64,000 nucleotides of DNA from Pomphorhynchus laevis. Taxonomy: Eukaryota > Acanthocephala > Palaeacanthocephala > Echinorhynchida > Pomphorhynchidae. The notes below the pieces were generated by a model. That model saw only the letters and a list, made by a program, of their open reading frames with translations, did no database searches and was not told the DNA's origin. A program made the translations under genes and the position numbers. This document shows, one piece after another, positions 1 through 10,219 of the stretch. The stretch lies in contig WNNJ02002415.1 of NCBI GenBank assembly GCA_012934845.2, forward strand, positions 50,688 to 114,687. Direction: 5' to 3'. Each line of letters begins with the position of its first letter. Position 1 is the first letter of the stretch.

Positions 1-457
1 TACAGATATTTTTTACTCTGCTTGTGGCACAAATTATCCTAACAGGTATTGTTCCTATTCTTGATACAGCAGGACGCTACTAATCAGTCTGGGTGGGTCT
101 CATCAGCTGCTGGCCCAGAGCTACATTTCACGTTTCGACCCTTATTATCTGCTTACTCCGTACACCGGTGCTGATCGTATTTGAACTCAGGACGTCTGTA
201 TATTGATTCAATGCTACATCTACTTGGCTGGCTGCTCCAGTGGTGTAAATATACATTGTTGTATATTACTTTTGGTATGGGATCGTATTCTAACGAACTA
301 TTAGAAACCTACCCTATGTATGTGATCCGCTAGCCGAATCACACACATAGCTCCCAAATAAGTAAGCGCATTTCACTAAAAACATGGTCAAATCATATTA
401 ATTGAATTTTCTATTTTAAATAGTTGATACTGATCCATTTTTTATGAACAATGGCAA
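1..457. other. Intergenic, no gene recognised
   Basis: No open frame or recognisable coding similarity was found on either strand. The one visible structure is an imperfect inverted repeat near 313-352 (13-bp arms with about one mismatch around a short loop). Confidence 0.5.
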
Positions 458-1497
458 TGGGGCGGAGGGATCCGCCCCATTGCCATTGGGGAGACATTAC
501 GTCGTCTTTGCGCTAAGTGCATTTGCTCCAAACTTCGACAGCGATTTGCCGAATCCCTCCATCCGCACCAGTTCGGTGTAGCGACGCCAAACTGAATGGA
601 ACAGATAGTACATCAAGCACGTCGGCTACAACAACTTCATGATCAAGATGTCAATTGGGTTTGGGCTTAAATCGACTTGGCTAAAGCTGAACCGGAATTC
701 CTTCGTCAACGCGATCAGTAAGAATTTTCCAGAAATTAGTCGATGGACATCATGGTGCTACGGCACTACCTCGAGCCTTCGGTTCGGTAGCCTGAAACCT
801 CTTCAGGTTTAGGAGGTACCCAACCTATTTCGTGGTTTGCGAGAGAGACAGGCGGACATTCTATTTTATAAGGGCATTCTATTTTCTAAAGGACCCTACT
901 TTAGCAGTTGATTTTGCTGTAACTAACCCACAACAAAATGCTTATATTTCCATGGCTTCTGAGATCCCTGGCTATGCCGCAAGCAAATATGCCACCTGTG
1001 TCAAGGAAAGAAAATATTAACGCAAATTAGAGGAGAATGGAAACAGTTTTGCGGCAGCAGTTGTTGAAACTTACGGAGGATGGTACCCCCAAGGGGAAAA
1101 GCTAATTCGTTTCATTGCTCGTTCTATGTAATGTAGAAACAGTACCCCGTATTGCAGCACAGCGGGTCAGTTATTTCAGCGCGTGTCCGTCGCACTGATG
1201 AGAGGAAATGCAAAAGCGATCCTCAAAAGTCTTGACGAGATGGGCCAACCCTTACTAGAGAAAAGTCTTGGATATTGTGAAGACCCATCTCCGCGACTCT
1301 TTTCTATGAGTAACCTTACACTGCCCAAGGCCCAGTCAGTTGAGGTAGTTCATGACTCCAATATTCGGACAGCTTCCGTCGTCAAAGACGACCATTCTGA
1401 GGTTGACATGCCTATCCTGCAACTTATGTCTCCACGACGAACTTCGGCATATCACTCCACATCTAATCAACCAAATAATGGTTCTTTGCCGCTTTAG
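458..1497 (+). pseudogene. Decayed RLE-type LINE (family D-like), RT to C-terminal part
   Basis: Translated pieces match the better copy at 43.5-47 kb block by block. Near 460-560 the peptide GGIRPIAIGETLRR (RT motif 2 region) is readable; near 600-690 comes a piece like HQ.RR...WVWA.ID, corresponding to RT motif A; at 832-1020 there is DFAVTNP, like the nuclease segment DIAVTNP of the other copy; at 1183-1497 there is SVALMRGNAKA, matching ISIALMRGNAKA. Frames shift several times, a stop lies in the motif A region, and the RT catalytic segment and zinc finger are deleted. It is a dead, internally deleted non-LTR retrotransposon. Its 3' end abuts the ubiquilin copy, with no visible poly(A) tail. 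Confidence 0.75.
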
Positions 1498-1521
1498 CAA
1501 TCACCAACAATTAAGTAGGGG

Positions 1522-2932
1522 TTGATATCGCATCAACCGAATATTGATAAACATACTGATGGAACTGCAACATTATCCAGATTACCACTTGCATCATTTT
1601 CGAGCCTTCCATTTGGAAATTCAAATTTTACTGAAATACAACAAAATATTTTTGGCACTATTCAGACTAATCAACATGCAATTCAAAACCTTCTAAGTAA
1701 TAATTTGGCTCAAGGACTTATGAGTAATCCTGCATTGCTTAGTTCAATTAAGCTTAACAATCCACAAATGCAAAGAGTGGTGGAGCAGAACCATGAGATT
1801 TCACAATTCTTTTACAATCCGGATTTTATGCGTCAAACAATGGAAATGATTAATAATCCTACATCTATACAGGAAATTACGATACAGCCCTGATTAACCT
1901 TGAGAGTTTACCGAGTGGATATAATGTTCGACAGAGAATTTATCGCGATTTTCAAGAAACAATGCTTAATGTGGCACATGAGCAGTTTGGCGATAACCAT
2001 CTGAATACTAATTCTAGCTCATCTAGTACAGCTAACACTAGTCAAGTAGGAACTGAAAATACAAACCTCCTGCCTAACTCGGGGGCATCTCAGAATACTG
2101 CATTTCAAAGTAATCGATCTGCATCCATTTTAAGTCATTTGCCATTTAATTTAGTCGCTTCGTCTAGATCATATGTATCTAATACAAACCGTTTAGAGTC
2201 GCCTTTGCAATCTACATCAAGCGAAAACACTAATCGGTATTCTACGATGAACCCTCAACAATTATTAGTAGGCGCTGCTGAAAATCCTCGCATGTTAATC
2301 GACATGTTGCGGGCATCCAGTTTTAACCCAAACATGGATAATTGTATCCGCGATCCTTGTATTATACATAATCTGCTGGGTACATATGAATTTATACAGG
2401 ACGAAAGAGAAAGAGAACAAGTACATCGTGTAATTCATGAGTGTATAAGTCAGTGGCCAATACCTATTCGTGCTCTATGCACAAATCCTCGAGCATTGAG
2501 GACGATTGTACAAATTCTACAGAACCTAATTCGTCTTAGGGACACATCCCCACTAGTATATTCACAGTTGATATCTTCAAATATAGGCGGTCTCGGTGAT
2601 AATCAAATGAATAGTCAACCTAATTCATCTAATGTGGATTCTATTTGATCACCAAGCAATAGACAAACAACTTATGCAACAACAGCATTTCAAAATTTAC
2701 AATACTCAAATCAAGATTATATTGCTTCGTTGTTTCAAACATTAGTTCGTCTTCATTCCCAGCAACATCAGCCGACAATCAGCAAACAAACCAAACTCAA
2801 GAACAACTTTATTCATCCGAACTTGTACAAATGCAGACAGTGGGATTCCATAGCCGTGATACTAATTTTGAAGCGCTTTTTGCATCTATGAGGGACGCAA
2901 AAACGGCTGTAGAACGTATTGAAGATTCTTGA
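1522..2932 (+). pseudogene. UBQLN: Ubiquilin retrocopy (5'-truncated)
   Basis: Ubiquilin carries cargo to the proteasome through an N-terminal ubiquitin-like domain, central STI1 repeats and a C-terminal UBA domain. Here the first frame (1522-1893) contains STI1-type text (LMSNPALLSSI, NPQMQRVVEQN, NPDFMRQTMEMINNP). The next frame (about 1890-2648) holds NLESLPSGYNVRQRIY and MLNVAHEQFG, equivalent to the NLES.PGGYN segment of ubiquilins, then a second STI1-like region. The last frame (about 2795-2932) holds a UBA-like end with VQMQTVGFHSRDTNFEALF. The ubiquitin-like domain is absent and no introns are visible, so an intronless truncated retrocopy is likely. Frame changes near 1.89 kb and 2.65-2.8 kb break it. 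It follows directly on LINE debris, consistent with LINE-driven retroposition, but no poly(A) or target duplication was seen. Confidence 0.75.
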
Positions 2933-3139
2933 CTTTTATAATTTATTAATTATTAAAATGTTGATTTATTAAAAAATAGAGCTGGGTAAAAGAAAGGAAG
3001 AAATTATTTTTGATATTTCGCTAACTTCTGTTAGCATCCTCAGAAAATTACTCTTCTGAAGTAATTTTTTCTTTTCTTTGATCCAGCTCAAAGTTGAAAA
3101 TCAGGAAATTTTTTACCAGTCATATTCGATTATAAGGTT
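2933..3139. other. AT-rich spacer
   Basis: Short AT-rich stretch following the ubiquilin copy; no coding similarity or clear repeat seen. Confidence 0.4.
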
Positions 3140-3560
3140 AGCTGAGCTTGACTCATATACTATTTATGATCTGTTCACAGTTAAAGAGATTATACCGGCT
3201 CTTGATATCATGGCTGATAATAAAGCAGCGGACCGGATGAAATTTGTGTAGGGCACTTAAAGTCAACATTTTTTATCTTGTCTCGATATTGGTATCAGTT
3301 ATTTAATGGTAACCTTTTTGAAACGCCTACACCGTCATCATGGCGAGACAGTGCCGAAGATTCTATATAAAGGAAAGGGTAACATGAATTCTCCAGATTC
3401 GTACAGGGGGATTGCTTACTGAATCATTCATATAAACTTTTAAGATGTGTAATTGCGAGGTATATTCAGTGCTTTTGTTCGGTATGTCTCCCTTCATAAC
3501 AATTTAGTTTTTGGAGATGACTATCTACTACATACGCTTTTAATATTATTCGAAATCGCG
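3140..3560 (+). pseudogene. Decayed LINE reverse transcriptase fragment
   Basis: Readable pieces are FTVKEIIPALDIMADNKAAD (the common LINE motif F..eEi..al..l..nKa.G) and, near 3350-3405, ILYKGKG followed by NSPDSYRGIAY, the RT motif 2 block (P..KGKg..p..YRgI.l). Several stops and shifts are present and no catalytic YADD remains. It looks like RT blocks 0-2 of an APE-type LINE such as CR1, RTE or Jockey; the clade cannot be set. Confidence 0.55.
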
Positions 3561-3687
3561 TAGTTTCGTCGTTTATATATACAGTATTCGGTGAGTTTCT
3601 AAACGTCGCCCAGGATCACCCATAGTGATTCGATTTTATAATGTTATGTAATATTTTGAACTGGTGAAAAATATGTAATATTTTGAA

Positions 3688-4604
3688 CTTCATTTTGTTG
3701 AGATATATCCGGACCTCTTCGACTAACTTGTATTTTAGCTGGCTACATAATAGCTTCAGCTATCAGGTCGCATTACGACAGAAAACATGCTGTCCAGGCA
3801 ACTCCGCAGGGCGGGACTCATCAGTAGACGTCCCTGTATCATCGTTGTTTCGTCCCTCAGCATGCACTATATTGACGATAAACATGGTGGTCCTCCATCA
3901 GATTGAAATGATGCATTGAAATCGTCTCGTTGATAGTCGGTTGAATTTCATTTTGTTGAGATATTTCCGGACCTCTTTGACTAACTTGTATTTTAGCTGG
4001 CTACCTAATATCTTCAGCTATCAGGTCGCATTACGACAGCATGCAAAGCATGCTGTCCAGACAACTCCACAAGGCGGGACTCATCAGTGGACGTCCCTGT
4101 ATCATCGTTGTTTCGTCCCTCAGCATGCACTATATTGACGATAAACATGGTGGTAATCCATCAGATTGAAATGATGCGTTGAAATTGTCTTGTTGGTAGT
4201 CAATTAAATTTCATTTTGTTGAGATATTTCCGGACCTCTTCGACTAACTTGTATTTTAGCTGACTACATAATAGCTTCAGCTATCAGGTCGCATTACGAC
4301 AGAAAGCATGCTGTCCAGACAATTCCACATGGCGGGACTCATTAGTGGGCGTCCCTGTATCATTGTTGTTTCGTCCCTGGGCATGCAATATATTGACGAT
4401 AAACATGGTAGTCCTCCATCAGATTGAAATGATGCATTAAAATCGTCTTGTTGGTAGTCGGTTGAATTTCATTTTGTTGAGATATTTCCGGACCTCTTCG
4501 ACTTGCTAGTATTTTAGCTGGCTACATAATAGCTTCAGCTATCAGGTCGCATTACAACAGAAAGCATGCTGTGCAGACAACTCTACAGGGCGGGACTCAT
4601 TAGA
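3688..4604. repeat. Tandem repeat, ~258-263 bp unit, about 3.5 copies
   Basis: The same block restarts at about 3691, 3949, 4212 and 4470, giving alternating spacings of 258, 263 and 258 bp; the last copy stops at about 4604. Copies differ by scattered substitutions. Small open frames (3683-3919, 3941-4138) are repeats of the same text and not genes. On the minus strand each complete unit carries a CTGATGAGTCCC-like box and a GGGACGAAAC box (see findings), as in hammerhead-bearing satellites and retrozymes. Confidence 0.85.
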
Positions 4605-4639
4605 TCCCAAATCTATTTAACCTTCCCCAATGCAACGCA

Positions 4640-5150
4640 AGCAAAGACTTTGTAAGATTGACGAGCGAGATACAGAGAAAATTTAATACTTTCGAGAAAA
4701 GAAATGACAACACTTTAAAAGGATTAGCTGTATTATTTCAAATAGTACTGCAAATAATAGATACTATGAAGATCAGTTCCATCAGAAAGACATTCGAAAG
4801 GCGAATGGGAATGTGGAACGAAGGCAACCTGGATGAAATCATCACGGGAACGAGATATCATCAGGCGAAGAGATTAATCCAAATAAATGGTCTGACATCT
4901 AAACGAGGAAAAGATGCAGCAAGAGTCGCTAAGTTTACCAGAATGGACTGAATCGGAAAAGCAAGTAGACTACAGATGAATGATAACCCGGAAGCTAGCC
5001 TCGTATCTCTCGATCACATGATTAGGGAAACTACTGTGCGCGAAAAATTAGCATCCCTCTATCCAAGGGGGAGCATGTACATACTGAGTGTTTGCTACGA
5101 GCACCATTGCACAACTGTGTACAACACCACGAATCGAGGATTCATGAACT
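4640..5150 (+). pseudogene. RLE-type LINE, N-terminal fragment
   Basis: The frame at 4658-4951 reads ISSIRKTFERRMGMWNEGNL, matching the pre-RT region of family B (VSEIRKALERRIRLWKNGRF) and family C (ARRITLWRNNDL). After a stop the same frame continues with EASLVSLDHMIRETTVREKL.SLYP, matching the family B text DPDSIVDGLTVREHLQNLHP. This is therefore the region just upstream of the RT of an R2-type LINE, cut off before the RT. It starts where the ~260-bp tandem repeat ends. Confidence 0.65.
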
Positions 5151-5984
5151 GAATGCCGAAGACATTCAGTTCATGCGTGATACGTGCAGCGAGATCTGTG
5201 CGAGGTTCAGCTAGCCTATCAGACGCTAATGCAATCTTATGGCAATCTTTTCAAAAGAAAAGATCTGTAAGCTTTGTTATAGGATTTACATTTTTTATTA
5301 CAGTTATTCCGTACCTATCTGTCAAATCCTTAACATCATATTCTTCTGCTAACGACGGGACATCCCTTAGAATTCCCGTAGCACGCATAGAAGTGTCAGT
5401 GACTTTGATTCCTTTTATTTGTTGGAGCTTTATCCGGAACGTTTCTTTTATATTACATTTTTGAATGTTATTCTGGCAAAACCATCTTTCAAAATGTACC
5501 GCTCAAAGATACTTTCCCGATAGATGTTATCTTTGACGGTACCTATAATATTCTTTTAAAAAGTTGTTTTTACCTTCGTCATTATCCCAAGTTATTTTCA
5601 GCGCAAAAGCGTCCTAGGGGAATATCTGAATCATCAATTGTGGACAAGAATAAATCCATACCTATAGATGAAAAGGAGTTTGTATCAGTTCCAGTCAAAG
5701 AATAATTGTAGAACAATATAAAACGTGCTGAATTGTGTTAAAAAAAGAAATCTTTTGTTATAAGAATTTGTAAATCAAGAAATTCGTCGTATATTTCTCA
5801 AAGATATTTTCACATTCGTCGTATTGTATATATTAATCTCACAAACTTCTTTAGGTCCACTGAATTGCAAAATTAGGTTGTAAATAGTTTTAATCAAGAA
5901 TTTTTAACCCATGTTTAAAATTTAACTCGTTTTAATAAAAATTGAGTAGAAATTAGAAATATATAAAACTAGAGTATTATAGAT
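5151..5984. other. Unassigned spacer with a short minus-strand open stretch
   Basis: No family was recognised. The minus strand is open over about 5272-5466 (text such as ATGILRDVPSLAEEYDVKDL), and decayed-looking minus frames continue to about 5700. The plus-strand frame at 5153-5464 is probably its shadow. It may be an eroded coding fragment, but I cannot name it. Confidence 0.3.
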
Positions 5985-7010
5985 TACGACAATTCTCATA
6001 TTCACTGCGGTTTTAAGTTCATCATATATTCTATGTTTATTCCTCTCATTCTGCCCGTTTGAGTTGCGCAATCCAAAATTGCTCTCTTGCTTTTCGATGT
6101 AAATCATTAAGCAATTCATGTTCGATTACAACATAATCGAATGCATCATTGGATGTATCATGCTTGATTAAGCAGTGGTGTACGATTGCATCGCGATCCG
6201 TTAAACCCTTGTTTAAATCGCTACGTCGATTATTAAGTCAGATGTTCATTGACAATCGTGATTCACCAACATACTGCACATCGCGTATTTTGCATGTGGC
6301 TAGATATACGACGCCCTTCGATGCACAACTCGTAAAGGATTTTACATAATATGTCAGCTTGGTACTGCTACTACGATACCTATTGGTCTCGAGAATATGC
6401 TAACAGCATTTCGCTCTTGAGCGTAGACATCTACGACAGTTACATCTCACACGCTCAGAATCAGAAGTTAGTTTTGAACGAATCAGTAAATTTTTAATTG
6501 ACTGATCTTGTTTTCGATAAATACTAATATGTATCTTCTGCATTATGGAAACGTAATTTTGTCTTTTAATAATGTCTTTATGTATCCCGATAATTTAAGA
6601 AGGCATTTGTGATTCTCTATACCAATTGATAATTTCGTTTGAGAGCTTATTAATAAGCTCTCTTATTTGAGAGCTTTCATTTTTGTTGATTTCCTTATGC
6701 CATTTTGAAATAGATTGACGTTCAGATATTAATATTTCTCGATTTTTATAGCCCCCTCTTTAATTCATCTCTTACTATGTTAAGCCATTTCTGCCGCTCT
6801 AGGTTGGTGGAGCGGCATATTCTTAAGATTCTTAACATTTCATTAAAATCATATTTCGTTTTACGTTTGAGTGATGATTGCTAGTTGTGTGAATATACAT
6901 TTTATCACATCCCGGCTTTCTACACATGGTTGTTGATATGTTGCCATTTGAATTTTTCATAATCCAAGAAGTCTGTAGGAACCGATATGTCTTCATTTCC
7001 AATAAGCACA
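5985..7010 (-). pseudogene. Penelope-like element, RT end plus C-terminal GIY-YIG nuclease
   Basis: On the minus strand, RT-end text (CRKPGCDKMYIHTTSNHHSN, like the RT7 block VYRKPT....YIHY.S.H) lies near 6.85-7.0 kb. Downstream are a Cys-rich linker (RCNCRRCLRSRAKCC, near 6.42 kb) and a GIY-YIG domain near 6.15-6.31 kb (GVVYLATCKIRDVQYVGES). The end is near 6.0 kb (INIEYMMNLKPQ). This is the usual RT-then-nuclease order of EN+ PLEs. Several stops and frame shifts, including one in the nuclease, make it dead. The same lineage recurs at 59.3-60.1 kb. Confidence 0.7.
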
Positions 7011-7181
7011 TATCATTTCCAACAAGCACATATCAACATCCAACACGTCAACTCAAACTACCCCCGTCGTTTCTAATGTCCTTTCTCCACACACCGACCC
7101 AGCCACCATATACACTTCCCATTCTATGCCATCTTCACTCCCCCCCCACGTCCCGTACTTCCCGTCTCGTTTCTCAATAAC

Positions 7182-7690
7182 ATGCATCCATCAATCAAAA
7201 TCACCTCCACCAACCTCCACTATCCTTCCACTCATAACCTTTCCTCACATCGCTTGCCACCCTCTTTATTATCATTATCCTCCATGTCTCCCGTCGTCAA
7301 AGCAAATCCCTCCAAATCATCAACTGCCAGCTCTAATATCGTGATCTCACCTAATCACGTCAGTCGTCCTCCTTTACGGAAGCGCTTTGCTTCTCGCGAT
7401 CGTTGCGTCATTGTCACTAATATCACGCCTTCTAACTCCTTATCTCCGCAAGCACGTCTGGACCACGATGTTTCCGCCTTCAGATCCATCATCTCGTCTA
7501 TTGTTCCTGCGGATAAACCATCCTTTTTCAAGGACATTTCTTCTGTCGCATTCATCCATCTAAACACATCTCGTCAATCTCATCCTTCCCAGCCCCTCTC
7601 CTAAAAATTGTTCATAAGCATCACTCTCACGCGTCTTCTGTCCTCTCTCAACGATTAAAACTAATGTCATCTTAAAATGACATCTTTTAT
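7182..7690 (+). pseudogene. CR1/L2-like LINE ORF1, RRM-type N-terminal part
   Basis: After a Ser/Pro-rich stretch the frame reads RCVIVTNITPSNSLSPQARL followed by an acidic helix, the start of the RRM-like ORF1 RNA-binding protein of CR1-group LINEs (CVIV.NiPES....Rv..D). After a frame shift near 7.56 kb it continues with LKIVHKHHSHASSVLSQRLK, matching the family pattern RPLKIVL....A..VLSRR.KL. The ORF then stops at a Naiad PLE and resumes at about 9080. Base composition (C-rich coding strand) matches the LINE pieces downstream and contrasts with the AT-rich PLE. Confidence 0.65.
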
Positions 7691-7696
7691 GTCATT

Positions 7697-9079
7697 TTAC
7701 ATAAAAATCCAATAAAACCTAGGTTCATATGTAGTGCGTTTAAATGTACATTAAAACCACTTTCTGTCTATATGAATAAAATACTTAAAGTAATTAAAGC
7801 ACACTTAAAAAAATATTGCAAGGTAATCGAAATTAATACTAATATAAAACACTATTTCAGTATTAATTCTACAAAAGAATTTTTAGAACAGACAAAAGGA
7901 ATAAATTTTTAAAATATAAAAACATACGATTTTAGTACGCTATATACAAATCTGAATTTAGTAGATTTGTATATAAAGGCGTTTAATTATAACGCCTTTC
8001 TAACAAAAATTAAACCATCAAGTAAATATAAATATATGGATAAAATTGAATTAATAGAATCCTTAAATATTTTGATAAATCAAAATTATTTAAAAGTAGG
8101 GACATCAATATTTAGACAAGTAAAAGGTGTTCCAATGGGTGGTAATAGTAGCCCAATTATAGCTGACTTGTTTTTAAGCTTTATAGAATATGAATTTGTT
8201 CATAACTGTGTAAAAACTAAATCTAAACAATATAAATATATGAAATATATGTTTCGATACATTGATGATATATGTGTATTTAATTCTAATAATTTTTATT
8301 CAATTAGTGAGCACATTTATCCAGAAAGCCTTATTCTTAACAAAACCAATATTAATGATAAAGAAGGTGTATATCTAGATATGAACATTAAATTAACATT
8401 AACTAAAACTACTGTTAATTTATATCGTAAAGATGACATATTTAAATTTACAAGAAACATATTTTTGCATGAGCATTCATGCATACCATATAATATAAAA
8501 TATAATACATTAAATAATGAAATTTTAAGAATTGCAATAATATGTAATGATATTGGCTTTCTTCAAAATCATTTAAATAATTTAATAGATACATATTTTA
8601 AACTAGGTTACTATAAAAATAACATCAAGCAGAAAATAGTAAAATATATAAATCAACACAATAATATAAAGAATAAATTTAAACTCTTAAGTGGCAAATT
8701 TTTATGGATGGATAATAAATAATATACTTTGTATTAGAATAAGATACTAGATAGTTATTTCAGAGGAAATACATCATTAGCATGTATTTGGCACCGCTGC
8801 CATGATGGGTAGAGGAGTTAGGTGCCGAAACCTGATAGCATAGCAGTTCCTCCTGATGACCTCTAATTCTTATTCTGATACAACGTCTGTTATTTATTAG
8901 TCAATTCATAAAAATGACTTTTTAAATTTCAATTTTTTATTTTAACTTGATATAAATTATAGAAAATCTAAAAACAATTAATAATTTTAATATTTAATTA
9001 TTAAATTTTGATTTAGCATTATTATGCTTTGTTTTGTTTATAATTATATTAAATACGTAGACTCAGTTAGCTGATTTAA
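7697..9079 (+). mobile_element. Naiad-type Penelope-like element, 5'-truncated copy N1
   Basis: This copy begins inside the RT coding region and runs through the RT stop, the structured 3' UTR (about 8735-8895) and the AT-rich terminus ending GACTCAGTTAGCTGATTTAA. It sits inside ORF1 of the CR1-like LINE: the LINE ORF1 text breaks off near 7.69 kb and resumes immediately after 9079. 5' truncation is usual for target-primed reverse transcription. Confidence 0.85.
7967..8722 (+). CDS. Naiad PLE reverse transcriptase, C-terminal half
   Basis: Of the RT core this holds motif B (GVPMGGNSSPIIADLFLSF), the catalytic RYIDDICVF and the C-terminal thumb-like region ending in SGKFLWMDNK. Motif A (YDFSTLYTNL) is readable just upstream, where a small deletion fuses it to the FNYNAF block and shifts the frame. 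The start is an artefact of truncation. Compared with the 558-residue RT part of the best copy it lacks about the first 300 residues. It is not expected to be active. Confidence 0.85.
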   Translation: MYIKAFNYNAFLTKIKPSSKYKYMDKIELIESLNILINQNYLKVGTSIFRQVKGVPMGGNSSPIIADLFLSFIEYEFVHNCVKTKSKQYKYMKYMFRYIDDICVFNSNNFYSISEHIYPESLILNKTNINDKEGVYLDMNIKLTLTKTTVNLYRKDDIFKFTRNIFLHEHSCIPYNIKYNTLNNEILRIAIICNDIGFLQNHLNNLIDTYFKLGYYKNNIKQKIVKYINQHNNIKNKFKLLSGKFLWMDNK

Positions 9080-9279
9080 CTCAACCACTCGATTTTTCCC
9101 CGATCGCGCCCCATCTGAAATCGCTCAAATCTATTCAGCCCGCATCGAAAAACGCCGTCGCAAGGAAAACGGCGAAACATCACTCTCCATCCGAAACATA
9201 GACGGAAATTTTTCAAGTTGTCCACACCCGTCCAAAAATTCGATGGCGCTCCATCTCTCCTATGTGTCTTCTCCACTAG
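9080..9279 (+). pseudogene. CR1/L2-like LINE ORF1, C-terminal part
   Basis: The frame reads FFPDRAPSEIAQIYSARIEK and then RRRKENGETSLSIRN, matching the C-terminal domain of CR1-group ORF1 proteins (PDrt..e......r.EleRR...GE..L.I). It ends at a TAG overlapping the start of the endonuclease ORF, as is normal for the ORF1/ORF2 junction of these LINEs. It continues the ORF1 piece at 7.2-7.7 kb across the Naiad insertion. Confidence 0.65.
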
Positions 9280-10125
9280 ACTCTTTCGCCACAGCACACG
9301 GTTTCCGCCTCGGTCTCCTCAACACTAGATCTATTCTCAATAAATCCGATCTTATCCTCAACCTATTCACCAAGCAATCCATCGATCTCTTCTGCCTCAC
9401 CGAATCCTGGGACTCAGATTCCGACGACTTTTCCATTCGTCGTCTGCTGTCTCCCGGTTGCTTCCTAGTCAAATCCGCCCGCCACCTCAGCTCATGCCCT
9501 TCTAAATTCTTTAATCATGGCGGCATCGTCGCATTTGCGCGTAACCCCGCTTCTCTTCGCAAAATCAATCCCCCTTTCAGTCCTTGCTCTTTTGAATTGC
9601 TCACTTGTCGTTATTCTAACCTAATCACTCTAGATATTGCCATGGTATACCGTCCTGGTTCATCAGCTCCTACAGCCTTATTTTTTAAAGAAATCGCTGA
9701 CCTCCTTTCTCATTGATCTTTTCCTCAATCCCTTCACTCGTTCTACGCTACTTCAATATCCGCCTAGACCGCCCCTCTTCCACGGATTCCATCCAATTCA
9801 TCAACATTCCATCCAACTACAATTACAAACTAATCTCCACTGCCCCCACACAATACTTGGTGGGGAACTCGACATCATCGCAGTCCACGATTATTTTGAT
9901 GCTTACACCTCACTGTCCATCACTGATCCTGCTCTATCCGATCACTTTCTTATCACCCTTGATCTCACGCACAACCACACCCCTCCTCACACACCTACAA
10001 TCCTACGTCGCCCTTGGAGAAATCTTGACCTCTCCCTTTACCGCTCTGCCTTACTCAAATCGTATCTATTACGATTTGAGTAAGGCCCATTACCCACAAT
10101 AACATATTCATCTCCTCACGATCCC
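9243..10125 (+). pseudogene. CR1/L2-like LINE ORF2, APE endonuclease (unit 1)
   Basis: An apurinic-endonuclease-like domain nicks target DNA for LINE insertion. The open part (9243-9716) has LLNTRSILNKSDLI, DLFCLTESW and the MVYRPGSSAP block. A stop and frame shift follow; the remaining text is in another frame (YFNIRLDRPS, GELDIIA, SDHFLITLDLTH). Compared with the better copy at 24105, the catalytic GDFNIR reads RYFNIR here. The piece ends in an AT-rich run near 10.13 kb, where the RLE LINE and Naiad material begins. The RT continues only at 15.8 kb. Confidence 0.8.
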
Positions 10126-10215
10126 GCCTTTTACTATATAATAATTATTACTATATAATAACATTATATAGTAACATCAAAATATTATATATAATAACAT
10201 CAAAACCTCGATCAA
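10126..10215. repeat. AT-rich junction repeat
   Basis: Repeats of TACTATATAATAA-like units lie between the LINE endonuclease and the RLE LINE. The same junction is present in unit 2 and, partly, in unit 3. The unit resembles the Naiad RT coding text around DNYIITTID (ACTATATAATAACAAC), so it may have grown from PLE sequence. Confidence 0.5.
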
Positions 10216-10219
10216 CGGA

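Noticed and set aside
3683-4138. Small frames with shared text in the 3.7-4.1 kb region as a gene family
   Set aside because: They are successive units of a non-coding tandem repeat.
3688-4604. Tandem array as a CRISPR
   Set aside because: Units are ~260 bp without spacers, and the genome is eukaryotic.
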